The notes: generated by a model from the letters alone, not told the origin. 16,201 bases of DNA from Syntrophorhabdaceae bacterium (GCA_026416315.1 JAOAFK010000119.1:1-16201), one strand, 5' to 3'. Shown: positions 1 to 9,006, counted from the first letter of the stretch. Numbers and translations are program-made.

Positions 1-249
1 GCATCTTGTGGTGCACGTTTCACAGGTGGCGCACAACCATATTGCCCTGGATGTGAGGATCGTCTCCTTCTGCCCGGCCTGGAGCAGTCTCATTACCTGA
101 CTGACAGGATAATCAAAATAGTTTGAATAGGGACATCCGGCTGTGCAATTACCGCATTGATAACATAGAGAAGGGTCTTGACCGCTTTCTTTTTTTACCT
201 CTTCAATGAAATTCCAATCAGTGCTTTCTGTTAAGTTGATGGTTTTCAT
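1..249 (-). CDS. hdrC: HdrC-like 4Fe-4S dicluster protein (N-terminal 83 residues, cut by window edge)
   Basis: The reading frame opens with ATG at 249 and stays open for 83 codons to the window edge, so the C-terminal part is missing. Two cysteine clusters are visible: C29-x2-C32-x2-C35-x3-C39-P and C73-x2-C76-x2-C79-x3-C83. This spacing is that of a two-[4Fe-4S] ferredoxin-like module. The surrounding residues (LCYQCGNCTAGCP, then WLCATCETCTTRC) match heterodisulfide reductase subunit C. Proteins of this family pass electrons between a flavin or quinone module and an HdrB-type subunit in the cytoplasm. Their partner genes (hdrB, hdrA or a membrane cytochrome) would lie to the left of the window. 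GGAAG lies 8 nt upstream of the ATG as ribosome binding site, and a TTGACA promoter precedes it, so the gene probably heads its own transcript rather than continuing that of ppdK. It could instead be the ferredoxin-like part of a related oxidoreductase, such as an HdrD or glycolate-oxidase-type iron-sulfur protein. Confidence 0.8.
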   Translation of the reverse strand, partial: MKTINLTESTDWNFIEEVKKESGQDPSLCYQCGNCTAGCPYSNYFDYPVSQVMRLLQAGQKETILTSRAIWLCATCETCTTRC

Positions 250-283
250 CTTTTATACTTCCAGAAGTTTTATTTTTGAAACT

Positions 284-311
284 TTTATCACGATTTTAAA
301 ATTCTTGTCAA
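284..311 (-). promoter_or_regulatory. Predicted sigma70-type promoter of the hdrC-like gene
   Basis: On the minus strand a perfect -35 box TTGACA (311-306) is followed after 16 nt by GATAAA (289-284), a four-of-six match to TATAAT. The predicted transcription start near 277 leaves a leader of about 28 nt before the ATG at 249. It is the best promoter match I found in the 225-nt gap between the end of ppdK and the hdrC-like gene. Confidence 0.6.
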
Positions 312-330
312 TATTTTTCTAAAAAAATTT

Positions 331-348
331 TGTTCTTAATGCTGAACA
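331..348. promoter_or_regulatory. Candidate operator dyad TGTTC-N8-GAACA
   Basis: A perfect 5-bp inverted repeat with an 8-nt spacer lies 20 nt upstream of the -35 box of the hdrC-like gene. That is a usual place for an activator site. Next to it is a 14-bp AT palindrome at 356-369 (six T then six A, flanked by A and T). In such AT-rich DNA short dyads can arise by chance, so this is only a candidate. I do not recognise the regulator. Confidence 0.25.
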
Positions 349-413
349 GTTTAACATTTTTTAAAAAATTTAACTTTCAAACTTTTATAACTTTATGATA
401 TATCTTTTTTTTA

Positions 414-442
414 AAATTACATTCTTTTATTCAGCCTGTCAA
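414..442 (-). promoter_or_regulatory. Second, weaker promoter candidate upstream of the hdrC-like gene
   Basis: A second perfect TTGACA (442-437) is followed after 17 nt by TAATTT (419-414), which matches only three of six -10 positions, including the important A2 and T6. It would give a leader of roughly 160 nt for the hdrC-like gene. The rest of the gap between 250 and 474 is AT-rich DNA. I see no ORF and no GC-rich terminator hairpin for ppdK in it. Confidence 0.25.
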
Positions 443-474
443 TTTTTTTCACTATAATAAACATACATATTATT

Positions 475-3228
475 TTAATTTTTTCCCATTTTTTCTTTAA
501 TGGCTGCCCTTGCTGCAGCAAGTTTTGCAACAGTTACCCTGTATGGCGAACAACTCACATAGTCAAGACCAATCCTGTGGCAGAATTCAACAGAATTCGG
601 TTCTCCACCGTGCTCTCCACAGATACCTATTTTTAGGTTCTTCCTTGTTTTTCTTCCCAGTTCAACAGCCATTTTCATGAGTTTTCCAACACCATCTTCA
701 TCTATTCTCTGAAACGGATCATAGGGGTATATTTCGTTTTCTACATAGTATCCTAAAAATTTTCCAGCATCATCTCTACTCATTCCAAGTACTGTCTGGG
801 TTAGGTCATTTGTACCAAAGGAGAAAAACTCTGCCTCTTTTGCAATTTCATCGGCAGTGATAGCTGCTCTTGGTATCTCTATCATGGTGCCAATCTTATA
901 ATCTATTTCAACGCCATATTTTTTCATTACCCTATCAGCCACAGCAACAACCACCTCTTTCTGCTTTGAAAGTTCTGTAAGGGTTCCCACAAGGGGTATC
1001 ATGATCTCGGGCTTAACATCAATGCCCTTTTTCTTCACCTCACAGGCTGCCTCAAAAATTGCCTGTGCCTGCATCTCTGTTATTTCAGGATAGACAATCC
1101 CAAGCCTACAACCCCTGTGACCTAACATGGGATTTGCCTCGTGGAGACTTGCCACCTTTGCGGAGAGTTTTTCATACGGGGTCTTTGTTGATTCTGCAAG
1201 GGCTTTTATCTCCTTTTCTGTATGGGGTAAAAATTCATGAAGAGGCGGGTCAAGGGTTCTGATAGTTACAGGTAAACCATTCATAACCTTAAATATACCC
1301 ATAAAATCCTTTTTTTGCATAGGAAGGAGTTTTTTAAGTGCCTTTTTCCTTCCATCCAGATCATCAGCGAGTATCATCTCCCGTACCGCATCTATTCTGT
1401 TTCCTTCAAAAAACATATGCTCTGTCCTGCATAGACCTATTCCTTCAGCACCAAAGGCAATGGCAATGGCGGCCTGTTCAGGCTCATCGGCATTTGTCCT
1501 GATACCTAATCTTCTTATCTCATCCGCCCATGACATAAGGAGGGCAAAATCCTGATACACTTGAGATTTTTCAGGTTTTAATGTTTTATCTATAAGGACC
1601 CTTAAAATCTCCGATGGTATTGTTTTTATCTCACCGATAAATACCTCCCCTGTGGTTCCGTCAATGGATATATAGTCACCTTCTTTTATAATTTGACCAT
1701 TAACAGATATGGCCTTCTTCTTGTAGTCAATATCCAGGTCACCACAACCAGCCACACAGACCTTTCCCATCTGTCTTGCCACAAGGGCTGCATGGCTTGT
1801 CATGCCTCCCCTTGAGGTGAGTATTCCCTGGGCTGCATTCATGCCCCGAATATCTTCTGGAGAAGTCTCTATGCGAACAAGGATTACTTTCTCTCCTCTT
1901 TTTGCCCAGGCTTCAGCATCTTCAGCATTGAACACAACCTTACCTGTAGCTGCACCTGGACCTGCATTTAGCCCCCTTGCAACCATCCTGCCTGATTTCA
2001 ATGCCTTTTCCTTTTCTTTTGGGTCAAATATGGGTCTTAGTAGTTGGTTTAACATATCGGGCTCAACTCTCATCAAGGCGTCCTCTTTTTTGATGAGCCC
2101 TTCCTTTACCATATCTACTGCAATTTTGAAGGCTGCAAAGGCGGTTCTCTTTCCTGTTCTTGTCTGGAGCATCCAAAGTTTACCATTCTGTATTGTAAAT
2201 TCTATATCCTGCATCTCTTTATAATGTTTCTCTAAAATGTCCCTTATATTTAAAAGCTGTTTATACACATCAGGCATAACCTCTTCAAGGGATTTTACCT
2301 TCTTGTTATCACCTTTCTGTTTTATATTGATTGGCAGGGGTGTTCTTATACCTGCCACTACATCCTCACCTTGTGCATTCAATAGATATTCACCATAGAA
2401 ATGGTTTTCACCTGTGGCAGGGTCCCTTGTAAAGGCAACACCTGTACCACAATCTTCACCCATATTTCCAAATACCATGCACTGGACATTAACAGCAGTA
2501 CCCCAGTCATCGGGGATGTTGTTCAACTCCCTGTATGCTATAGCCCTGGGATTATTCCAGGATTTAAAAACTGCGCCTATTGCACCCCACAGTTGTTCAT
2601 AAGGATCTTCTGGAAATTCAACACCTAATCTCTTTTTAATTAGAGCCTTAAATTTCTTTACGAGGTCCTTTAGGTCATCTACCGTCAATTCCACATCGAG
2701 TTTAATACCCCTCTCTTTCTTCTTTTCCTCTATGATATCTTCAAAGGGGTCTGTTTCATCCTTTGATTCAGGCTTTAACCCCAATACCACATCGCCATAC
2801 ATCTGAACAAATCTTCTATAACAATCATAAGCAAACCTTTCATTTTTTGTCTTTTTTGCAAGACCCTTTACTGTTTTATCGTTTAAACCGAGATTTAGAA
2901 CCGTATCCATCATGCCCGGCATGCTTACCCTTGCACCTGACCTCACAGAAAATAAAAGGGGATTTTTTTCATCGCCAAAGATAGCACCCATCTCCTTTTC
3001 AACTTTTTTTACATTTTTTATAACCTCTTCTTTAAGTCCATCGGGAAATTTCATTCCCGAATTATAGTAAAGTGTGCATACTTCAGTTGTGATGGTAAAG
3101 CCAGGAGGAACAGGGATCCCAAGGTTCACCATATCGGCAAGGCCTGCACCCTTTCCGCCCAATAAATTCTTTAATTTTGAACTACCTTCTGCCTTTTTAC
3201 CACCAAAATAGTATACATACTTTGCCAT
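475..3228 (-). CDS. ppdK: Pyruvate, phosphate dikinase
   Basis: The enzyme interconverts pyruvate + ATP + Pi and phosphoenolpyruvate + AMP + PPi in the cytoplasm. In anaerobes it can serve gluconeogenesis from pyruvate or PPi-linked glycolysis. The 917 residues show the full family layout. An N-terminal ATP-grasp nucleotide-binding part begins LGGKGAGLADM (residues 23-33). The central phosphohistidine domain has GGMTSHAA with catalytic His479 and the Thr477 that is a regulatory site in plant enzymes. The C-terminal PEP/pyruvate TIM barrel has FGTNDLTQ (804-811) and GICGEHGGEP with catalytic Cys870. The length is a little above the roughly 875 residues of the best-studied bacterial enzyme. No truncation or frameshift is seen. 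The ATG at 3228 is preceded by a very strong AGGAGGGG ribosome binding site that begins right after the glyS stop codon, with only 12 nt between the genes. It is therefore very likely the last gene of a glyQ-glyS-ppdK transcript. Tandem TAA-TAG stops end glyS just before it. Confidence 0.97.
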   Translation of the reverse strand: MAKYVYYFGGKKAEGSSKLKNLLGGKGAGLADMVNLGIPVPPGFTITTEVCTLYYNSGMKFPDGLKEEVIKNVKKVEKEMGAIFGDEKNPLLFSVRSGARVSMPGMMDTVLNLGLNDKTVKGLAKKTKNERFAYDCYRRFVQMYGDVVLGLKPESKDETDPFEDIIEEKKKERGIKLDVELTVDDLKDLVKKFKALIKKRLGVEFPEDPYEQLWGAIGAVFKSWNNPRAIAYRELNNIPDDWGTAVNVQCMVFGNMGEDCGTGVAFTRDPATGENHFYGEYLLNAQGEDVVAGIRTPLPINIKQKGDNKKVKSLEEVMPDVYKQLLNIRDILEKHYKEMQDIEFTIQNGKLWMLQTRTGKRTAFAAFKIAVDMVKEGLIKKEDALMRVEPDMLNQLLRPIFDPKEKEKALKSGRMVARGLNAGPGAATGKVVFNAEDAEAWAKRGEKVILVRIETSPEDIRGMNAAQGILTSRGGMTSHAALVARQMGKVCVAGCGDLDIDYKKKAISVNGQIIKEGDYISIDGTTGEVFIGEIKTIPSEILRVLIDKTLKPEKSQVYQDFALLMSWADEIRRLGIRTNADEPEQAAIAIAFGAEGIGLCRTEHMFFEGNRIDAVREMILADDLDGRKKALKKLLPMQKKDFMGIFKVMNGLPVTIRTLDPPLHEFLPHTEKEIKALAESTKTPYEKLSAKVASLHEANPMLGHRGCRLGIVYPEITEMQAQAIFEAACEVKKKGIDVKPEIMIPLVGTLTELSKQKEVVVAVADRVMKKYGVEIDYKIGTMIEIPRAAITADEIAKEAEFFSFGTNDLTQTVLGMSRDDAGKFLGYYVENEIYPYDPFQRIDEDGVGKLMKMAVELGRKTRKNLKIGICGEHGGEPNSVEFCHRIGLDYVSCSPYRVTVAKLAAARAAIKEKMGKN

Positions 3229-3240
3229 GGGCCCCTCCTA

Positions 3241-5313
3241 TTAATCTATACGGATTTTTGATAGATCGCTGTATCTTAAAAACATATCTTTTATGTTTTT
3301 TAAAAGGGCGAGTCTGTTGTTTCTTATCTTTTCATCCTTATCCATCACAAATACATTGTCGAAAAATCTATCTATATTTTCTTTAAAACTTATTAGCACT
3401 GTTAATGCCTCAGAATAAAGGCCTCTATCAATAAAATCAAAAAATTCATCCTTTTTTGAGGTATATAACTCAAAGAGGAGCCTCTCTTCATCCTGCTTGA
3501 AAAGCCCCGGATTCACCATTAAAGCATCTGTTATCTGCTTTGTAATATTAAAGACCCTTTTAAAACCAATCATAAGTTTTTCGAATTCTTCTATGGATTT
3601 TTGACCTTCAAGGGCAATTAATCTTCTATAGGCATCGTATATATCTTTACCTGCCACATCGAGAACCCCTTCTACAAAATCCTGTCTATGACCTTCCTCA
3701 ATCATAGAAAATTTAAACCTTGTCTGAATAAAATCTATGAGGGATCTTTTTGTCTCTTTCAAATCAATTCTTTCTTGTATATGCGAACCTGCATTATAGG
3801 CACAGGTGATTAAATCTTCTATATTTATTTTGAAACTTTTATTTATGGTTATTTTAATTATCCCTAAGGCCTGTCTTCTTAAGGCATAGGGATCCAAATT
3901 TCCTGTGGGTAAAATACCAACGGAAAAAAATGCCACAAGAGAATCTATCTTATCTGCAATGGCCAAAATAGAGCCAAGTGTTGTTTCAGGGAGGTTACTG
4001 TTTACCCCTGATGGGAGATAATGCTCCTCTATTGCCGTAGCTATATCTTCATCATAGCCTTGAATCTGTGCATAGATTCTGCCCATTGTGCCTTGAAGCT
4101 CAGGAAATTCTCCCACCATATGGGTGAGCAAATCCGATTTGAGGATATGCACTGCCTTTTTAAGTTTTTCTTTATCCTCATAATTCAAAATATCTGAAAT
4201 ATATAGACCTATTTCTGTGATTCTATCCACCTTTTGTTTTAATGTGCCGAGTTTTACATGAAAGATAATAGATGATAGTTTGTTATAAAGCTCTTCGAGA
4301 TTTGTTTTTGTATCTTCCTCAAAAAAGAAACTTGCATCGGCGAGCCTTGCCTTTAAAACCTTCTCATTGCCTTTTATTACATTTGCATCTTCTTTCGGGA
4401 CCGTATTTGCAAAAAAGATAAAATAGGGTATAAGGTTTCCGTTATGATTTTTTAGTGGTATGTATTTTTGATGACTCTTCATCACATTTATAAGCACTTC
4501 TTTGGGTATTTTTAGAAAGGATTCATCAAAAGTCCCTAATAGAGGATATGGATATTCTGTTATATAGAGTATTTCCTTTAAAAGCTCTGGTTCACGATAG
4601 GCAATGCCATTTGTCCTTTTTTCAATGTCATCGATACCCTTCTCTATGATATCCATGCGTTCAGATTCATCGATGATGATATAATGCTTTCTTAACCTGT
4701 CTCTATATTCATGGGGATTTTTTATCTCCACAGGATTTTTTGAAAGAAATCTGTGACACCATGTAAAATTTGAGCTTTTTACACCTGCAATTTCAAATTT
4801 AATTATCTCTTCATCAAATAAGGCCAGTATCCACTGAATGGGTCTTGCATACTCCATGGTCTCCTGGGCCCATCTCATCTTTTTCTGGAAAGGTATCTGT
4901 GATATAATACTTTTTATCAGTTCTGGTAGAACCTCTTTTGAAGGTAAACCTTTTTCAATCTTTTCAACAATAACAAACTCAATCCCATCTTTAATATCCT
5001 TTTTTAATGCATCTATTGTTACCCCTTGGGATTTTGCAAATCCTATGGCAGCATTTGTTGGATTCCCAGATGCATCAAATGCCCTGTGAACAGGGGGACC
5101 AAATTTTACTGTTTTTGCCTCCTTTTGCATATCTGCCATGTCTTTCACATAGACAGCAAGTCTTCTCGGCGTAGCCTGAATGTCAATTTTTTTAAAATCT
5201 ATTCTCAACGTTACAAGGCCATCTGTAAAAAGCTTCAAAAAAGCCTCTTTTTCAGGCTCAATAAATCTTGCAGGTATCTCTTCAGTTCCTATTTCAAGTA
5301 AAAAATCTGCCAT
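3241..5313 (-). CDS. glyS: Glycyl-tRNA synthetase beta subunit
   Basis: This is the beta subunit of the bacterial alpha2beta2 glycyl-tRNA synthetase, which binds tRNA-Gly and is needed with GlyQ to charge it. The N-terminus MADFLLEIGTEEIPARF is the family hallmark. A conserved core is visible in GEFPELQGTMGRIYAQ, and the C-terminal part resembles the DALR-type anticodon-binding region. From the chosen start it has 690 residues, the usual length. I chose the ATG at 5313: AAAGG lies 10 nt upstream, and the family alignment begins there. A TTG two codons upstream (5319) is also in frame but would leave only 4 nt after AAAGG. The gene follows glyQ by 18 nt and precedes ppdK by 12 nt, indicating one transcript. 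Confidence 0.96.
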   Translation of the reverse strand: MADFLLEIGTEEIPARFIEPEKEAFLKLFTDGLVTLRIDFKKIDIQATPRRLAVYVKDMADMQKEAKTVKFGPPVHRAFDASGNPTNAAIGFAKSQGVTIDALKKDIKDGIEFVIVEKIEKGLPSKEVLPELIKSIISQIPFQKKMRWAQETMEYARPIQWILALFDEEIIKFEIAGVKSSNFTWCHRFLSKNPVEIKNPHEYRDRLRKHYIIIDESERMDIIEKGIDDIEKRTNGIAYREPELLKEILYITEYPYPLLGTFDESFLKIPKEVLINVMKSHQKYIPLKNHNGNLIPYFIFFANTVPKEDANVIKGNEKVLKARLADASFFFEEDTKTNLEELYNKLSSIIFHVKLGTLKQKVDRITEIGLYISDILNYEDKEKLKKAVHILKSDLLTHMVGEFPELQGTMGRIYAQIQGYDEDIATAIEEHYLPSGVNSNLPETTLGSILAIADKIDSLVAFFSVGILPTGNLDPYALRRQALGIIKITINKSFKINIEDLITCAYNAGSHIQERIDLKETKRSLIDFIQTRFKFSMIEEGHRQDFVEGVLDVAGKDIYDAYRRLIALEGQKSIEEFEKLMIGFKRVFNITKQITDALMVNPGLFKQDEERLLFELYTSKKDEFFDFIDRGLYSEALTVLISFKENIDRFFDNVFVMDKDEKIRNNRLALLKNIKDMFLRYSDLSKIRID

Positions 5314-5331
5314 AACCAAAATACCTTTATT

Positions 5332-6207
5332 TTATATGGACTTAAGTAAAGGAAAACCCATTTCTTCCCGCTTTTTCACATAAAGTTCTGCACAGAGTTT
5401 TGCAAGATTTCTTACCCTTGCAATATAATTTGCCCTTTCTGTTACGCTAATTGCCCCCCTTGCATCAAGGAGATTAAAAATATGGGAGCATTTAAGACAT
5501 AAATCGTAGGCAGGAAAGACAATACCCCTTATCTTAATTAATCTTTCGCCTTCTTTCTCAAACATGTCAAAAAGTTCTCTTAACATATGGGGATCAGATT
5601 CTTCAAAATTATAAATGGAGAATTCCCTTTCGGGTTCAAGAAATACATCACCGTATGTAATATGTTCATTCCATTTTATATTAAAGACATTATCCACATC
5701 CTGTAGATACATGGCAATTCGTTCAATGCCATATGTAATTTCAACTGTTATGGGAAAAAGGTCAATGCCCCCGCATTGCTGAAAATACGTAAACTGGGTG
5801 ATCTCCATCCCATCAAGCCAGACCTCCCAGCCAAGACCCCATGCACCGAGGGTGGGTGATTCCCAGTCATCTTCCACAAATCTTATGTCATGATTTAGCA
5901 TATCTATTCCAAAACTCTTCAAACTTTCTATGTAGATATCCTGAATATCCTTTGGTGACGGTTTCATGATTACCTGAAACTGATAATAATGCTGTAGTCT
6001 GTTAGGATTTTCGCCATATCTTCCATCAGCAGGCCTTCTTGAGGGCTGAACATATGCGGTATTCCAGGGTTCAGGACCCAGTGCCCTTAAAAATGTGGCA
6101 GGATGAAATGTGCCTGCACCTACTTCCATATCATATGGCTGCTGTATGATACAGCCTTTTTCTGCCCAGAAATTTTGTAATGCCAATATAAGGTCTTGTA
6201 GATACAT
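5332..6207 (-). CDS. glyQ: Glycyl-tRNA synthetase alpha subunit
   Basis: This is the catalytic subunit of the alpha2beta2 glycyl-tRNA synthetase, forming glycyl-adenylate and charging tRNA-Gly with GlyS. The 291 residues match the whole family. The N-terminal QNFWAEKGCIIQQPYDMEVG and the class II core segments VQPSRRPADGRYGENPNR and HYYQFQVIMKPSP are all present, as is the conserved tail ARGAISVTERANYIARVRNL. The ATG at 6207 has AAGAAGG 8 nt upstream. The gene heads the glyQ-glyS-ppdK unit. The 138-nt AT-rich gap upstream (6208-6345) must hold its promoter. TTGTCT (6276-6271) and TATGAT (6233-6228) are present but not at proper spacing, so I do not call a promoter there. No T-box leader is visible. 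Confidence 0.97.
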   Translation of the reverse strand: MYLQDLILALQNFWAEKGCIIQQPYDMEVGAGTFHPATFLRALGPEPWNTAYVQPSRRPADGRYGENPNRLQHYYQFQVIMKPSPKDIQDIYIESLKSFGIDMLNHDIRFVEDDWESPTLGAWGLGWEVWLDGMEITQFTYFQQCGGIDLFPITVEITYGIERIAMYLQDVDNVFNIKWNEHITYGDVFLEPEREFSIYNFEESDPHMLRELFDMFEKEGERLIKIRGIVFPAYDLCLKCSHIFNLLDARGAISVTERANYIARVRNLAKLCAELYVKKREEMGFPLLKSI

Positions 6208-6345
6208 GGTTTTAACCTTCTTTGTATATCATAAGACGAGTTTTATTTTCCATAGTTTTTGTGAAAAAATAGACAAAAAAATTTTTAATTTTTTTTCCTT
6301 AACGGTGAAAGTTTCTTATAACATTTAATTCCGTTTTTATAGGTT

Positions 6346-9003
6346 TTATTGATTACACACTATGAGGTGAGGATTTGGCATGGCCTTTTTCTTCTTTTTT
6401 TCAATATACATTAGGTCATCGGCTTTTGATATGAGTTCCTCAAGGGAATTATTACTTTGTGGGTCATACTCCGCTATACCGATGCTAAAGGAAAGTTTGT
6501 ATGGCTTTTTCCACCTTTTATTATATTCATCTACAAGATGATTTAAACGCTTGATGATTATTTGTGGATTGGTAAGCCCTGTGGATAGCATAAGTATTGC
6601 AAACTCATCTCCACCAAGTCTGCCAATAATATCCGATTCTCTGAACGCCTCTTTTAATATATTCACAAATGCAACTATTACATTGTCACCTTCCTTGTGA
6701 CCCATATTATCATTTATCCATTTCAATTCATCCAGATCTGCATAAAAAAGCAAGAGGTGCTTTTCAAGGCGTTTTGCCATTTTAAACTGCTGTTCAGAAA
6801 CAGTAAAAAACCCCCTTCTGTTATAAACACCTGTCAGTTCATCTGTAATGGATAGGGATCTCAGTTTTTCCTCCATCTCTTTCTTTTCAGTTACATCAAG
6901 CAATGTGCCCAGTACTGCTGGCCTTCCGTTGTAGATAACCTTTGAACCATATAATTCACCATATCTTATGGAGCCATCTTTTCTCCGTACTGTTATTTCG
7001 AGAAGGAATCCGGTATTATCCTCTAATGCATCTTTTACAATCTGTTCTATAGGTTTTTCATCTATATCAAAAGTGAGATCCCTTGGGGATAGCTTATCTA
7101 TTATCTCTTCTGGTTTAAAACCGTGTATTTCTGCAAATACCTGATTGACATATCTAAATAAACCGTCTTGGACAAGATAAACACCAACAGGAGATTTTTC
7201 CGCAAGTATTCTATATCTTTCTTCAGATTCTTTAAGCTTCAACTCAATCTGTTTAGTGTCAGAAATATCAAGAAAACTTGCAAGTGCTGCATTTTTTCCC
7301 ATGTATTGAATAGTTGTGATATTTTGAAGAATCCATTTTATTTCACCTGATTTTGTAATAATTCTGAATTCATAGGGATGCTTCCTTTCCCCCTTAATCA
7401 TCCGATAAGTCTCTTTAATGGCTTTTTCTATATCCTCAAAATAAACCATGGATATGGGATTTCTATCGATAAGTTCTTCATCTTCATAACCGGTTATTTC
7501 TTTAAAATAGTTATTAACAAATTTTATCTTTTCTTTTTGCATTATATAGACACCCACAGGAGAGTTATTTGCAAGGGTTCGAAACAGTTCCTCTGCCTTA
7601 CGCCTTTCTGTAATATCAATCATCATGGTGATTGTTTCACCACTTTCAGTTGCTGTAGCCCTAAATTCTATTTCCTTTGTTTCATTGTTTTTGCATCTTA
7701 TCTTATAAACCTTTTCAATAGCCTTTTTTCTAATATTTATATTTTCTTTCCAAGTTGTTATTGCATCATCTCTTAACTCCTTATCTGGATATGCCTTTTT
7801 AAACCAATCCATTCCTGTTGGGACTTCTTCAAGGGTATATCCTGTAATATTTACAAATTCAGGATTTACATAAAGAAACTTACCATTTTTATCAATCAAT
7901 ATTACACCATATGGGGCATTTTGAAGGATTGAAGAATAGATTTTCCTTTCCCTGTCTAATGTCTCTTCAATCTTCTTGCGTTCATCTATATTTATTAAAG
8001 TACCTTCAAAATATAGAATCTCATCTCTATTGTCTTTCACAACGCGTGCATTCATGAAAGTCCAGAAAATACTACCGTCCCTTTTTTTACTTTTTAATTC
8101 GTGGCCTTTTATAAATCCTTTTTCTTGAAGGATCTTTTTAATTTTAAAAAATTCACCAGAATCAGCAAAAATATTTGTTTCATCTGTTTCAATTAACATT
8201 TCTTCAGGAGATTTATAACCGTGCATCAAAGCAAAAGAAGGATTTACACTCAAAATCTTTCCTTCAGGGGTAATCTGAAAGATTCCTTCTATTATATTGT
8301 CAAAAATACTTCTATATTTTTTTTCGCTTTCATTTAAGGCTTTTGCCATCTGTTTTCTGATAATTGCATTGGCAAGCAGTTCACCTACAATTTTTAGTAG
8401 AGAAATTACGCTTTCAGGCCATATTCTTTTTTCTTTAACCTTTTCGAATCCAAAAAAGCCTATTAATGTATAACTGGAAACGATGGGTACTGCTATTAAA
8501 GATTTAATATCCGATAATAAAAAACTTTTTATTTCTTTAATTGCTTCTGAAGATAGAACATCTATATCAGGAATATGGACTATTTCTAAGTTTTTAATTT
8601 TATTTATGAACCATGGAATGGTCTCTACCCTTATTTTTTGCAGGGCAGTTTTTTTAGATTGAATACCATCTGCACACCATTCATGGGTATTTAAAAACTC
8701 CTTTCCATCTTCTGAGAAGGTAAATACATAACTTCTATCTGCCTTTGCATATAGACCTATGATCTTTAAAATATCCTTTATACCTTCATCAAAATCTTCA
8801 GGAGGTAGAACGATAAAATTCGTTGAAAGGGCTAATATAAGCTTTAAAAGTTCTTCATAATTTTCTTGAGAATCATTATTCAAATCAGCCTTTTGTTCAA
8901 TTTCTTTATCTATTGTGTTTTCTTTTTCGTATCTTGATAACTGCGTTTTTATACTATAAATTTCCTCATTTATCTCATTTTTTTTCTTATTTAAACTTTC
9001 CAA
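6346..9003 (-). CDS. Sensor diguanylate cyclase: GAF, four PAS domains, GGDEF
   Basis: The protein should make cyclic di-GMP from two GTP in response to signals sensed by its N-terminal domains. In the 885 residues I see, in order: a charged coiled-coil-like start (about 1-40); a GAF-like domain (about 50-215); four tandem PAS domains (about 226-345, 351-468, 471-588 and 592-711), each ending in a linker of the DITERRK type; and a GGDEF domain (about 715-875). The active site is intact, with GGDEF at 797-801 and the metal/substrate segment ADLDELKWIND (755-765). An RxxD product-inhibition site (R788-E-S-D791) lies exactly five residues before GGDEF. No EAL domain, signal peptide or membrane segment is visible, so it is probably a soluble cytoplasmic sensor. 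The PAS ligands (heme, flavin, small molecule) cannot be told from the sequence. The start is TTG at 9003: an in-frame TAA sits directly upstream and the next in-frame Met is far inside the protein. Confidence 0.93.
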   Translation of the reverse strand: MESLNKKKNEINEEIYSIKTQLSRYEKENTIDKEIEQKADLNNDSQENYEELLKLILALSTNFIVLPPEDFDEGIKDILKIIGLYAKADRSYVFTFSEDGKEFLNTHEWCADGIQSKKTALQKIRVETIPWFINKIKNLEIVHIPDIDVLSSEAIKEIKSFLLSDIKSLIAVPIVSSYTLIGFFGFEKVKEKRIWPESVISLLKIVGELLANAIIRKQMAKALNESEKKYRSIFDNIIEGIFQITPEGKILSVNPSFALMHGYKSPEEMLIETDETNIFADSGEFFKIKKILQEKGFIKGHELKSKKRDGSIFWTFMNARVVKDNRDEILYFEGTLINIDERKKIEETLDRERKIYSSILQNAPYGVILIDKNGKFLYVNPEFVNITGYTLEEVPTGMDWFKKAYPDKELRDDAITTWKENINIRKKAIEKVYKIRCKNNETKEIEFRATATESGETITMMIDITERRKAEELFRTLANNSPVGVYIMQKEKIKFVNNYFKEITGYEDEELIDRNPISMVYFEDIEKAIKETYRMIKGERKHPYEFRIITKSGEIKWILQNITTIQYMGKNAALASFLDISDTKQIELKLKESEERYRILAEKSPVGVYLVQDGLFRYVNQVFAEIHGFKPEEIIDKLSPRDLTFDIDEKPIEQIVKDALEDNTGFLLEITVRRKDGSIRYGELYGSKVIYNGRPAVLGTLLDVTEKKEMEEKLRSLSITDELTGVYNRRGFFTVSEQQFKMAKRLEKHLLLFYADLDELKWINDNMGHKEGDNVIVAFVNILKEAFRESDIIGRLGGDEFAILMLSTGLTNPQIIIKRLNHLVDEYNKRWKKPYKLSFSIGIAEYDPQSNNSLEELISKADDLMYIEKKKKKAMPNPHLIVCNQ

Positions 9004-9006
9004 TTA

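Noticed and set aside
5314..5319. TTG at 5319 as the start of glyS
   Set aside because: It would leave only 4 nt after the AAAGG ribosome binding site; the ATG at 5313 has normal spacing and the family N-terminus starts there.
6300..6337. AACGG/CCGTT inverted repeat as terminator of the diguanylate cyclase gene
   Set aside because: The stem is 5 bp with a loop of well over 20 nt, and no clean T run follows it on the minus strand, so it is not a convincing terminator.
6208..6345. T-box leader upstream of glyQ
   Set aside because: The 138-nt gap is AT-rich and holds no T-box-like conserved sequence, specifier stem or terminator/antiterminator pair.
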